Shown here: piece after piece, positions 6,822 through 14,571 of the stretch | How the letters are laid out: each line of letters begins with the position of its first letter | How positions within the stretch are numbered: the first letter of the stretch is position 1 | Assembly (NCBI GenBank): GCA_016180135.1 | Contig: JACPBV010000037.1 | Coordinates: forward strand, 1-33,194 | Direction: 5' to 3' | Length of the DNA: 33,194 nt | Source of the DNA: Candidatus Woesearchaeota archaeon | Lineage (GTDB): Archaea > Nanobdellota > Nanobdellia > Woesearchaeales > JACPBV01 | Position numbers and translations under genes: made by a program | Notes under the pieces: model-generated | The model's database searches: none | What the model was told of the DNA's origin: nothing | The model's input: only the letters and a program-made list of their open reading frames with translations

Positions 6822-6829
6822 TTTTATAA
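6822..6829 (+). promoter_or_regulatory. TATA box of ribH
   Basis: TTTTATAA, 29 bp before the ribH ATG at 6859 and 4 bp after the end of the repeat element. It indicates that ribH has its own promoter despite following ribC. Confidence 0.5.
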
Positions 6830-6858
6830 TTGCATAATCCAAAGTTTAGGTATTGCTT

Positions 6859-7278
6859 ATGAAACACACTCTCGGCATCGTCGTAAGCGATTATAATAGT
6901 GAAATAACTCACAGAATGCTTTCAGTTGCAGAACAGCGCGCAAAACAATTAGGAGCTGCCATTGGAGATATTATCCATGTCCCAGGCGCTTATGAGATCC
7001 CTTTTGCCGCAATGCAGCTGCTTGGAAAAAAAGAGATTGATGCCGTCGTTGCGCTTGGCGCAATCCTTCAGGGAGAGACTGCGCATGATGAAGTGATTGC
7101 CTACAGCACAGCAAGATCCTTGCAGGAACTTTCTCTGAAATACAACAAGCCGGTAGGACTGGGAATTTCAGGCCCAAGGATGACAAAAGAACAGGCTGCT
7201 GCAAGGATTGAAAGTTTTGCGAAGAATGCGATTGAGGCGTGCTTAAACATTATTCACCTGAAAGCAGCCGATGAATAG
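6859..7278 (+). CDS. ribH: 6,7-dimethyl-8-ribityllumazine synthase
   Basis: This enzyme condenses 5-amino-6-ribitylaminouracil with dihydroxybutanone phosphate to give lumazine, the substrate of ribC. The 139 residues have the normal length and motifs: GIVVSDYNSEITHRML at the N-terminus, HVPGAYEIPFAAMQLL, ALGAILQGETAHDEVI carrying the catalytic His, and a PVGLGISGPRMTKEQAAAR close to the family's PV.fGVlT.....QA..R. The ATG at 6859 is preferred over the in-frame TTG at 6853. RibH normally assembles into pentamers or icosahedra in the cytoplasm. With ribK and ribC the window holds the last steps of FMN synthesis; the earlier steps are not here. Confidence 0.93.
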   Translation: MKHTLGIVVSDYNSEITHRMLSVAEQRAKQLGAAIGDIIHVPGAYEIPFAAMQLLGKKEIDAVVALGAILQGETAHDEVIAYSTARSLQELSLKYNKPVGLGISGPRMTKEQAAARIESFAKNAIEACLNIIHLKAADE

Positions 7279-7339
7279 CAGCCATTTCCATCAAGCGGAA
7301 GAAACCTTTTTAAACTTCCGTCTTCAGTAAGCCTTAATC

Positions 7340-7702
7340 ATGCCCACAACCAGAGTCCAGCAATACATCCTCTTCACCTTAGGCAAATGGATTGAGGAAG
7401 CAAATGAGAGCATAAAAGAAAAGCCCCTGGAGATCTCAATATCAAAAAACCATTTTATCGGGCTGGTGCTGAAGGGAGAATTTGCCGAAAAGCAGGAACG
7501 TGCATTATACAAGAATCTTGAGATCCTTGAAAAGAAGAAGCTGATATCCTACGGCAACAAAGAGATGAAGCTCACGCCGAGGGGGCAGAGGCTCTACCAG
7601 GAGATCAACAAAAGGATCATGCCCTACGTCGATGTTTTCCGGAAGCTGAAGGAAAAAGACCCGATCTCGTATACGAAAAAAGCTCAGACTATATTCAGAT
7701 AA
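7340..7702 (+). CDS. Winged-helix domain protein
   Basis: The 120-residue protein looks like a small winged-helix protein: an N-terminal helix (RVQQYILFTLGKWIEEA), a helix-turn-helix-like middle with an ISISKNHFIGLVLKGE stretch, then ALYKNLEILEKKKLISYG and KEMKLTPRGQRLYQEI, which is the usual recognition helix, wing and 'lT..G' ending. A final helix follows. It may bind DNA and regulate transcription; the target is unknown. The ATG is 26 bp after TTTTTAAA (7307-7314), suggesting a leaderless start. It follows ribH by 61 bp with its own promoter, so a link to riboflavin is not implied. Confidence 0.6.
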   Translation: MPTTRVQQYILFTLGKWIEEANESIKEKPLEISISKNHFIGLVLKGEFAEKQERALYKNLEILEKKKLISYGNKEMKLTPRGQRLYQEINKRIMPYVDVFRKLKEKDPISYTKKAQTIFR

Positions 7703-7726
7703 TCTATCAAGCAATGGAGGAACACT

Positions 7727-8062
7727 ATGAAACCCAGCAAAAGTATTGCCGCATCATCAAGGGCGGGAGCATCCCCAAGAGTTGGAATCCCCATCCCACC
7801 TGCCCCTTCAAAGCAGGACGAAATATCCTTAAATTTTGACGAGAGCGCCCACGCTGGGCTGGTAAAGATTCTTTGGGCCGTTGATTTGGAAGAATCTACC
7901 CGTCTTCTCCTTGAGCAAAGGCTAAGGGAGGATGCGGCTAAAAATGCATCAAGTAAAAAACAAACTACTATCCTCTATGAAGACGTTGAGAAAGCTTATG
8001 CATCTTTGATTCGGAGTGGACTGGCTTATCTTGAACGCAAACAGCCGGTCTATTCGATTTAA
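7727..8062 (+). CDS. Unrecognised small protein
   Basis: A 111-residue product I do not recognise. Residues 1-30 are Ser/Ala/Pro-rich and probably disordered (SSRAGASPRVGIPIPPAP). Residues 40-105 are helical: AGLVKILWAVDLEESTRLLLEQRLREDAAKN, then TTILYEDVEKAYASLIRSGLAYL. The last helix with 'I.yeDVekA...l' has some feel of a histone-fold or AAA+ lid helix, but not enough to call it. A GGAGG lies about 9 bp before the ATG, which fixes the start. The stop of the winged-helix gene is 24 bp upstream, so the two are probably one operon. The next gene is convergent. Confidence 0.6.
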   Translation: MKPSKSIAASSRAGASPRVGIPIPPAPSKQDEISLNFDESAHAGLVKILWAVDLEESTRLLLEQRLREDAAKNASSKKQTTILYEDVEKAYASLIRSGLAYLERKQPVYSI

Positions 8063-8100
8063 ATTTAAATGCTGTAATGTGCTGGGTAATGCTATTATCC

Positions 8101-11100
8101 TTATTTCACTTCCTCAACCTTCACATCGTCCCAGTAAGCTGTCTGGTCAGCCTCACGCCCGACAGTAAGCCTTATTAAAAAGTAAGCCGTATTTTTCGGA
8201 GCTGTAACCGTAGTGCTTTTTGTCGCCCACTTTCCCTTTGGAAAGCCCACTAAATACCCGGTTGTCGTCAGTGTTGGCATCTGCTTTTGGCTGTTCAGCG
8301 CAAACACCGACAGGACGGGAGTTATACCCTTCTTCCCCCATGCCTTTGCTGACACAGATATTGTGTATTTCTTCCCTGCCTTAACAGGCACAACCTGTAT
8401 TGCGCCAGCGCCTGTCGCAGGGATCGGGTTCTTTTTTTGTTTGCCTTGTTCAGTAAGGGGATATGGCGCTTCATTAAGGGGAACCTGAGTTACAAGCACT
8501 TCATCGGGCTCACCGCTAGGCTGGTAGATTGAAGCGCCAGGAGTAAGCCCCCAAACATGCTCCGGCATTACCCTCGTTCTTGCGATACCGCTGAGCGTAT
8601 CATCAATATACACAAAACTTGTCTTATCATTTGTTTCAAAGCCGCCAAAATAAACCCTGTTGTCGCATGCCCCGTTTGAACAGGAAGTCGGGCAAGACTT
8701 CCGATAAGAGTAAGCATTTCCGTCCAAGACCGTTTTGAGGTAGGCTTTTTTGTCTGGCTTTGAACAGTATCTCTCCACCACTTCTGTCGCAGTCGCGCAG
8801 GAATCACTTTGCAGAACCCCATTAGACTCGACATAGCCTTTTGTAAAAGCTCCGCCATCCTCCCCATCACCATCGCTGTCTTTGCAGTAGCTCCTGCACT
8901 TCCCGTCAAAACAGCCCTGGGGGCACTTGACAGTTTTAGCTCCCTTGACAAACATTCCGTTGGAATCCCTCACACAGGCCATCTCACGGGCTTCTTTCGG
9001 GGAAGCGCATGCATCATAAAAAGTATCTCCTCCAAAAGAGACATTCCCAAGAGTATAAGCGTCATCTCCGTCAGTATCAACACATGCGTCAAGAGCCTTG
9101 TCGCAGTCATAGCAGGTGGTGTGCTGGGGATCATGCAGCACCATCGGCCAGTCCATCTTCTGGGCGTTAAACGGCGTGCCAAGCTCAAAAACAAAGATGC
9201 GCGTGGATAATTCCCCACTATCAGCGACGAAAAGCGACTGCATTATGATATCTGTCTTTCCGTCGTTATTGAAATCTGCGATGATGGGGTTTGATATTTC
9301 CTCCAGCTGCCCCGGAGGGGTCACCTTGATTTCCCTCTCCAAGATGCCGTTTGAATCATAGATTAAAATTCCTGAGTCGCCGCCTTTCCACCAGCGCGGC
9401 CGGTAGCTGACAATGACCTCGCTTACCCCATCTCCATCCACATCCCCCGAGGCTAATCCTGTAAGGATATTGTTATAGTCCGGAAGGTCAGTCTCAAATT
9501 TCTTCGTCCCGTTGAAGTCAAATGCCTTGATCTTAAAAAACCCGGTTGAAAAAGTCCCCACCATTCCCAGGACAACATAGGGTTTCCCAAAGTCAGCGAT
9601 GATGGAGCCTTCCACAATATCTCCCTCAGAAGAGGAGGAAGTGTCGTGAAGGTCGCCGTTTGCGTCAAAAAAGAAAGTTTTGGTTTTATAGGCTGCCTGG
9701 CCATTCCATTCTCTCTCATACAGGTCAATATCGAGGATGCTTACAGTCAGAGCAACCTCGCGCCTCCCGTCACCGTTAAGGTCTGCAGCAGTTGAGGCTA
9801 GGTAAACTTGGAACCTCCCGTTATGGTTGAGAAAATTAACAGATTTCAGTAATTTTCCATCGAGGTTGTACAAATTATGGTAAAGCGACAGCTTTTCCAT
9901 CCGGCCGTCATTCACAGAGAAATTTCCAAATGCGGCTGAAATTTTTTCAGTCCCGGAATCAGGAAATACATGCGGCAGGAGACGGTAAAATATTCCCCAG
10001 TTATCCCTGCCCTGATTTACAGGAAAAACATCAACCGGAAAGTTTGAGAGGGATTTTCCGTCGATTGAATACCCAAATAATTTCAGGATGATGGAAGAGC
10101 CGCTTCCATAGAAAGTAGCAACATTCCAAATTTTGTTTTGGGCTATTTCAAAAAGCCATCCCACGATCCTTTCCTCAAATGTGTTGTAGAGCAATCCGCC
10201 AAAGTCAAAGAACCCGTTGCTTTCATAAGAGGAGGGCGCAGCAAGATAATTCCCGCCTTCAGGCGTTTGGTAGAGCGCAGGAAAATCGCCCCAGGGAAGC
10301 TCATGATAATTTCCTGCGCTGTCCCTCAGTTCAGAGAAAGAATTGGATTCCCCGTTTGAATTAAAGACAGTAAATTCATTTCCATTGCAGCTTACCCATC
10401 CTTTGCTTGAAAGGTTGCCAAGCCCAATTATAACTGCACCATTTCCAGAGGCAGACTGCTCACTTGCCGCTCCATTCGCAGAGCCTTGCTGCCTCCTGAC
10501 TGCCTGAAAGCCCTGCGCAATCGGGACATCTTTAACGATGGAGCCTGAAAAAGCAATAAGAGAGCTGTCCGGATTAAACTCCCGGTTTCTCGCGCTGTCG
10601 CTGAATCTCCCAAAGCAGTTTTCAAAATGGTTGTTGATAATCCTTTTATCAGACCCCTTAGATTGAAAATTTATAGGATCCCTCGGGAAACCGTTGAATT
10701 CTGCCGGCCATCCATCCTTAAGCTCCCTGATGACGCTTGCTTTAACCTCCTTGCTAAAAAATTCCCTTCCGTTCTTAAGTGCCCTTGCCCTGAAATAATA
10801 CAGCCCATTTTGTAAAGTTGTCTCATCAAATTCACAGGAATCTCCATCTGGGCTCTCGGGGACTTTTTGGCATGCAGGAACCCACAGCTCTTTTTGGCTC
10901 GAGCTTCCTCCCGAAGTGCCTCCCCCCTTAGAACTTCCCCCTGGAGAGCTTCCCCCTGGAGAGCTTCCCCCCATAGAGCTTCCCCCCATAGAGCTTCCTA
11001 GTTCAGAGCCGCTCTCACTCTCCCCTGCTGCCTGGGAGCCGGAACTCGAGCTGGGACCTTTCCTATACTCAACAGATAAAGATTCTGCTTCAATCTTGTC

Positions 11101-13305
11101 TTCCCAGGATGCAAGGGACATGCCATTGCCGTTTAAGTAACCTTTCAGCCCAACGGCATTAAGGATGAGCGGCTCAAAGATAAGCAGGCTTTTTTCTTCG
11201 CTGAATTCGCCTGCATTATTATAAACCCTCAGCCTCAGATAGTTTTCACCTTGTGACAGGTGAGCCAACGTATCAAAATCATTAAACAATGCTCCCCCTT
11301 CAATACTAGTGCTGCTATTGATTAAAATGTTCCATCCATCGGAATTATCGCTAGAAGAATATTCCAAAGTGTAAAATGCAAAGCCATTCCCGAAAGCGCT
11401 CCCAAAAATATCAATAATACCCAATTTCTCACCATTGGTAGATATCCTTGCGATAGGCAGAGGCTCTTTTTGCATCATGGACTTTACTGCATCAACCATC
11501 CCCCATCCTTGCTCGTAAATCTGATACCCGTAATCAGTGGAACCCTGCCGTATCGCCATCTTGATGTCTTCTGGCTTCCAGTCCGGGTTTTTTTGCCTAA
11601 GCAGCGCAGCCAACCCTGAAACATGGGGCGCAGCCATGCTTGTTCCTGAAAGGTATAAGTGGGTCCTGTCAACGCATAATTCATTAAAGTAAGAAACATG
11701 CTGAGAGGATAGGGCAGCGCAAATATACGTTCCTGGTGCAACAACATCCGGCTTGATAATCGCTTCATTAGTGTCGCTTACCACCACTGGCCCTCGTGAG
11801 CTGAAATAAGGCAAATCATGATATTTGCCTATTGCTCCGACGGTAATCGCCTTGCGGGAAGTTGCCGGTGTCCCTATAGTGCCCTTTTCCGGCCCGGAAT
11901 TTCCGGCGGCGATCACAGCAACAATGCCGGCATCAACGACGTTATCAATTGCAGTGGAGATAGGATCATCCGGCCCGCAGAATTTGCTGTAATCTCCAGC
12001 ACAATCTCCACCTAAACTGAGGCTTATCACATCTAATTTATCATCAGTATTCCCATCTTTGTTGGGGTCAACACCTCTTTCAATGCCTGATAACACGTCA
12101 GACCAAAATCCATTCCCATTCTCATTCAGCACTTTGTATGCAACAATATTGGCATCAGGCGCAATCCCCTTGAATAATCCATTCCCTGCAGCTGTAGCCG
12201 CAACATGGGTTCCATGCCCATGATCATCTATAGGATCCTCATCCTGGTTGATGAAATCATAGCCCCCGATAACCTTGCAGCCCTCCCCCAAACATCCCCC
12301 TAGGTCCGCATGGAGATAATCAACGCCCGTGTCAATAATCCCGATAGTAACCCCTTTTCCTGTAAGGCATGCTTTTTCGGTCTCTGCGCAATTGTTTCCA
12401 TCCTCATCGAGCAGCCAAACTTTATCTGCACCTATAATTCCGCCTGAATTAAACAAATCAGCCTGAACCATCAGATTAGGGAAGACGCCCTTAACCTCCT
12501 GAAGTTTTGCCAGTTCTGCTGCCTGGGCATCAGATATTTCAAGGCCAAATCCGTTGAAGGCAAGGACATAATCGCCAAGGAGCACAGGCTCGGCGGGCTC
12601 CTGTTGTGGCGGGGAAGGAAATTCCAGAGTGGATGAAGGCAGTTCCGGCGGGGATGCAGGTAAGTGGCTTGAAGAAGGTGATGGAGTTGGAGAAGGTGAT
12701 TGGGTTTTACCTGGAACCGGGTTTCCACCAGTTCCAATAGCATTTGTTGCGATGCTGCTTCCAGCCGGCAATATTGCTGCGCCGACGGATAAGAGTATCT
12801 TGTTCCTTGCCGAGTCATGCCGTTGGACGATATCTGCAGAAGACTGGAGTTTTCCCTGAGCAGGTGCAGCTCGCTGTGCAAAAGGGATCTTCCAGGCATT
12901 TCCGGTTATTCCGTCCCCATTTCCAGTGATTCCATCCTCAGTTCCGGTGATTCCGTCCCCTGTTTGAGAGGAAGATTGCACAGCCTGAACTGATTGCGAT
13001 GGCGCCTGCTGCATAGCCGCTTTTTCAAATAAAAGAATCGGCGGGTCTTTCAGCTGAATGATATAACCTTTGCTCTCACGCAAAGTTTCTTTGCCGATTA
13101 TAGAATCGGGTAAGGGAGATAATAACTCGTTCCCAGGTTTGACGTTACCCTCAGAAGCCGGAATATCGCTGCTGCTTGTTTGGGAAACCCCCCGATAAAC
13201 ATTATTGTAAACATTATTGATAACCGCAACAGCAGTAAATAGAACAAGCACAAGCCCAATGACGGTGGAGCTCGAGACTGAATGATCCCTCCTGAAATGC
13301 GCCAT
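8101..13305 (-). CDS. Giant membrane-anchored subtilisin-family protease
   Basis: A 1734-residue surface protein. A single membrane segment at residues 12-34 (TVIGLVLVLFTAVAVI) acts as signal anchor or signal peptide. Residues 50-230 include an inhibitor-like propeptide (YIIQLKDPPI ... GDYVLAFNGFGLEIS) split by low-complexity linkers. The S8 catalytic domain spans about 315-605: D325 in IIDTG, H364 in HGHGTHVA, the oxyanion Asn in AAGNSG and S556 in GTSMAAPHVSG, all present. Then follow beta domains, a Gly/Ser-rich linker near residues 760-800, FG-GAP/VCBS-like calcium loops (DLNGDGRRE, DVDGDGVSE, DFNNDGKTD), Cys-rich repeats (CVDTDGDD, CKDSDGDG) and a C-terminal carbohydrate-binding-like jelly roll ending WDDVKVEEVK. 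It probably acts outside the cell on proteins, perhaps in host interaction (inference). Confidence 0.92.
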   Translation of the reverse strand: MAHFRRDHSVSSSTVIGLVLVLFTAVAVINNVYNNVYRGVSQTSSSDIPASEGNVKPGNELLSPLPDSIIGKETLRESKGYIIQLKDPPILLFEKAAMQQAPSQSVQAVQSSSQTGDGITGTEDGITGNGDGITGNAWKIPFAQRAAPAQGKLQSSADIVQRHDSARNKILLSVGAAILPAGSSIATNAIGTGGNPVPGKTQSPSPTPSPSSSHLPASPPELPSSTLEFPSPPQQEPAEPVLLGDYVLAFNGFGLEISDAQAAELAKLQEVKGVFPNLMVQADLFNSGGIIGADKVWLLDEDGNNCAETEKACLTGKGVTIGIIDTGVDYLHADLGGCLGEGCKVIGGYDFINQDEDPIDDHGHGTHVAATAAGNGLFKGIAPDANIVAYKVLNENGNGFWSDVLSGIERGVDPNKDGNTDDKLDVISLSLGGDCAGDYSKFCGPDDPISTAIDNVVDAGIVAVIAAGNSGPEKGTIGTPATSRKAITVGAIGKYHDLPYFSSRGPVVVSDTNEAIIKPDVVAPGTYICAALSSQHVSYFNELCVDRTHLYLSGTSMAAPHVSGLAALLRQKNPDWKPEDIKMAIRQGSTDYGYQIYEQGWGMVDAVKSMMQKEPLPIARISTNGEKLGIIDIFGSAFGNGFAFYTLEYSSSDNSDGWNILINSSTSIEGGALFNDFDTLAHLSQGENYLRLRVYNNAGEFSEEKSLLIFEPLILNAVGLKGYLNGNGMSLASWEDKIEAESLSVEYRKGPSSSSGSQAAGESESGSELGSSMGGSSMGGSSPGGSSPGGSSKGGGTSGGSSSQKELWVPACQKVPESPDGDSCEFDETTLQNGLYYFRARALKNGREFFSKEVKASVIRELKDGWPAEFNGFPRDPINFQSKGSDKRIINNHFENCFGRFSDSARNREFNPDSSLIAFSGSIVKDVPIAQGFQAVRRQQGSANGAASEQSASGNGAVIIGLGNLSSKGWVSCNGNEFTVFNSNGESNSFSELRDSAGNYHELPWGDFPALYQTPEGGNYLAAPSSYESNGFFDFGGLLYNTFEERIVGWLFEIAQNKIWNVATFYGSGSSIILKLFGYSIDGKSLSNFPVDVFPVNQGRDNWGIFYRLLPHVFPDSGTEKISAAFGNFSVNDGRMEKLSLYHNLYNLDGKLLKSVNFLNHNGRFQVYLASTAADLNGDGRREVALTVSILDIDLYEREWNGQAAYKTKTFFFDANGDLHDTSSSSEGDIVEGSIIADFGKPYVVLGMVGTFSTGFFKIKAFDFNGTKKFETDLPDYNNILTGLASGDVDGDGVSEVIVSYRPRWWKGGDSGILIYDSNGILEREIKVTPPGQLEEISNPIIADFNNDGKTDIIMQSLFVADSGELSTRIFVFELGTPFNAQKMDWPMVLHDPQHTTCYDCDKALDACVDTDGDDAYTLGNVSFGGDTFYDACASPKEAREMACVRDSNGMFVKGAKTVKCPQGCFDGKCRSYCKDSDGDGEDGGAFTKGYVESNGVLQSDSCATATEVVERYCSKPDKKAYLKTVLDGNAYSYRKSCPTSCSNGACDNRVYFGGFETNDKTSFVYIDDTLSGIARTRVMPEHVWGLTPGASIYQPSGEPDEVLVTQVPLNEAPYPLTEQGKQKKNPIPATGAGAIQVVPVKAGKKYTISVSAKAWGKKGITPVLSVFALNSQKQMPTLTTTGYLVGFPKGKWATKSTTVTAPKNTAYFLIRLTVGREADQTAYWDDVKVEEVK

Positions 13306-13330
13306 GATTGAACTTCACCGAAAGAGGAAG

Positions 13331-13336
13331 TATAAA
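13331..13336 (-). promoter_or_regulatory. TATA box of the subtilase gene
   Basis: TTTATA on the minus strand, 25 bp from the ATG at 13305, indicating a leaderless or near-leaderless transcript. Confidence 0.5.
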
Positions 13337-13341
13337 TAGAT

Positions 13342-13579
13342 GCCGATTTCCCGATAGGCATTTGCCGACGATACAAAGATAAAATATCCTGCAAAACCAA
13401 AAGAATGTTCCCGGAGAAGCGATTGGTGAGCAATTAGGAAATGTAAGGGCGGATATTCGGAGCATAAAGTGCGGATTTCTTTTTGGATTGGGATTCAGTT
13501 TGATTCCAATACCTGCCAAGGGGCAAAGGCATCCCAAAAAAAAATGAAAAAGGAGATAATGAACTCCGCAAGGGTAATC
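13342..13579. other. Intergenic stretch with no recognised content
   Basis: Between the subtilase promoter and the tRNA promoter I see no gene, repeat family or strong hairpin; an A-rich tract lies near 13538-13547. Confidence 0.5.
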
Positions 13580-13588
13580 TTTTAAATA
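13580..13588 (+). promoter_or_regulatory. TATA box of the tRNA-Leu gene
   Basis: TTTTAAATA lies 24 bp upstream of the first base of the mature tRNA at 13613, the usual archaeal spacing. Confidence 0.6.
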
Positions 13589-13612
13589 AAGCCATTCTTC
13601 TGCCTTTTCTGT

Positions 13613-13755
13613 GCGGATGTGCCGGAGTGGCCGAACGGGAACGGTTCAGGGCCGTTTAGCTTAGTGCTTTCCCAGGTTCGAAGAAGAAGCATTGCTAGCG
13701 ATACAAGAGATACAAGCGATACAAGCGATGTTTGTCGAAAGTCCTGGCATCCGCA
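13613..13755 (+). tRNA. tRNA-Leu (anticodon CAG) with an apparent intron in the T-loop
   Basis: The acceptor stem GCGGATG pairs perfectly with CATCCGC (13748-13754), followed by discriminator A. D-arm CCG...CGG, anticodon stem AACGG/CCGTT around loop TTCAGGG (anticodon CAG at 13647-13649), a long variable arm with AGC/GCT stem, and T-stem CCAGG (13672-13676) with CCTGG (13743-13747). The T-loop is 66 nt instead of 7. Removing 13683-13741 gives loop TTCGAAT, a normal T-loop, and an 84-nt class II tRNA. Without this removal the gene would not make a usable tRNA. A T-run follows at 13767-13776. The 3' part is duplicated at 13837. Confidence 0.85.
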
Positions 13756-13756
13756 T
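13663..13756 (+). repeat. 94-bp direct repeat, copy 1 (3' part of tRNA-Leu)
   Basis: It runs from the variable arm through the T-arm, intron and acceptor 3' strand. It is identical, base for base by eye, to 13837-13930. Confidence 0.95.
13683..13741 (+). other. Predicted 59-nt tRNA intron at position 59/60
   Basis: The junction region can form a relaxed bulge-helix-bulge: T-stem CCAGG/CCTGG, then TTCG/CGAA (13677-13680 with 13736-13739) as the central helix. The 3' bulge is exactly three bases, AGT (13740-13742), and cleavage after AG gives the predicted exon end. The 5' bulge is AAG with cleavage after AA. An inner stem CATTGCT/AGCGATG (13690-13696 with 13724-13730, one G-U) closes the intron. 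The loop holds short repeats of GCGATACAA. Splice points are inferred from the bulge rule and T-loop length. Confidence 0.65.
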
Positions 13757-13766
13757 ATTTTTATCA

Positions 13767-13776
13767 TTTTTTTTTT
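13767..13776 (+). terminator. T-run terminator after the tRNA
   Basis: Ten consecutive T residues starting 12 bp after the discriminator base, the usual archaeal termination signal. A GGGCTTCAGCCC hairpin and a CCAG-TTTTTT/AAAAAA-CTGG hairpin follow before the second repeat copy. Confidence 0.55.
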
Positions 13777-13836
13777 GCAGTTGGGCTTCAGCCCGACGAT
13801 TTTTCCCAGGTTTTTTCGCAAGAAAAAAGCTGGTGA

Positions 13837-13930
13837 AGTGCTTTCCCAGGTTCGAAGAAGAAGCATTGCTAGCGATACAAGAGATACAAGCGATACAAGC
13901 GATGTTTGTCGAAAGTCCTGGCATCCGCAT
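13837..13930 (+). repeat. 94-bp direct repeat, copy 2 (orphan tRNA 3' part with intron)
   Basis: A perfect second copy without any 5' tRNA half or promoter. It ends 9 bp before the stop codon side of the convergent gene at 13939. It has the form expected of an attachment-site remnant at a tRNA gene, or of a local tandem duplication of 174 bp. Confidence 0.9.
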
Positions 13931-13938
13931 CTTTTCTC

Positions 13939-14571
13939 TCAGGCAATTTTTGGAAGCGAGTATTTTTTTGTCGATTCGATGATGCGGAGGTATTTTTGCA
14001 TACCCTCATTCAATATTGCCAGAATCAACGGCCTTATCGAGCGATAATAATATTTCAGCTCTGTATCGGTTAATGGCTCATGGCCGAATATTTTTGCCAT
14101 TATTCGCAGCTTTCCTGGAGAGTAAATATTTGCCAAAGCCTGGTTGAGATTGAGTATTCCCCTGACCCTGATTTGCTCAACCATGCTCGCTTCTTCTTTC
14201 CTGCTCCTGTTGCTCACCGATTCCTGGAATGATTTTTGGTAATAGCTAATCGCTTTGCTGGCGATCTTTTTGTGGAGAGACTGCTGTTTAATAATCGTTT
14301 TCAGATGGGCGCTGTTGATATTCTCTCTCTCAAAAATCCTGCAGGAGATCAAAATATGGCGGTTGAGGGCCGCAATGCTTTTTTTCCCCAGTTTTCGGAT
14401 AATTCCTTCGTAATCAAACTCCTGCTGGAAGAGCAAAGGAAGCGCAAGGAACAGCCTCTCGTTGCCTTCCCGGAGAATTTCAATGATCATCTCTTCGTTT
14501 GCATCATAAAGAGGGAACTCTAAGGCAAACCCCCTCAGTTCAAGGGCCCTCATCAGTTTTGCAGAGATCAT
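13939..14571 (-). CDS. Unknown partner protein of the nucleotidyltransferase
   Basis: The product is 210 residues, all-alpha by appearance, and not recognised. Residues 1-60 read like a helical regulatory domain (LMRALELRGFALEFPLYDANEEMIIEILREG); the middle is basic, with KKSIAALNRHILISC and a KTIIKQQSLHKKIASKAISYYQKSF stretch; the C-terminus has LTDTELKYYYRSIRPLILAIL. There is no clear HEPN Rx4-6H motif or wing. Its ATG at 14571 overlaps the stop of the upstream gene as ATGA, so the two are translationally coupled; an ATG at 14583 is the alternative start. A fixed two-gene unit with a nucleotidyltransferase is typical of toxin-antitoxin or abortive-infection pairs, which is an inference only. 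Confidence 0.7.
   Translation of the reverse strand: MISAKLMRALELRGFALEFPLYDANEEMIIEILREGNERLFLALPLLFQQEFDYEGIIRKLGKKSIAALNRHILISCRIFERENINSAHLKTIIKQQSLHKKIASKAISYYQKSFQESVSNRSRKEEASMVEQIRVRGILNLNQALANIYSPGKLRIMAKIFGHEPLTDTELKYYYRSIRPLILAILNEGMQKYLRIIESTKKYSLPKIA

Noticed and set aside
10916..11140. A Pro/Glu/Leu repeat protein on the plus strand
   Set aside because: It is the antisense of the Gly-Ser linker of the subtilase gene.
13661..13930. Short reading frames with duplicated peptide segments across the tRNA region
   Set aside because: They arise from the 94-bp tRNA duplication read in coding frames; the tRNA structure explains the sequence.
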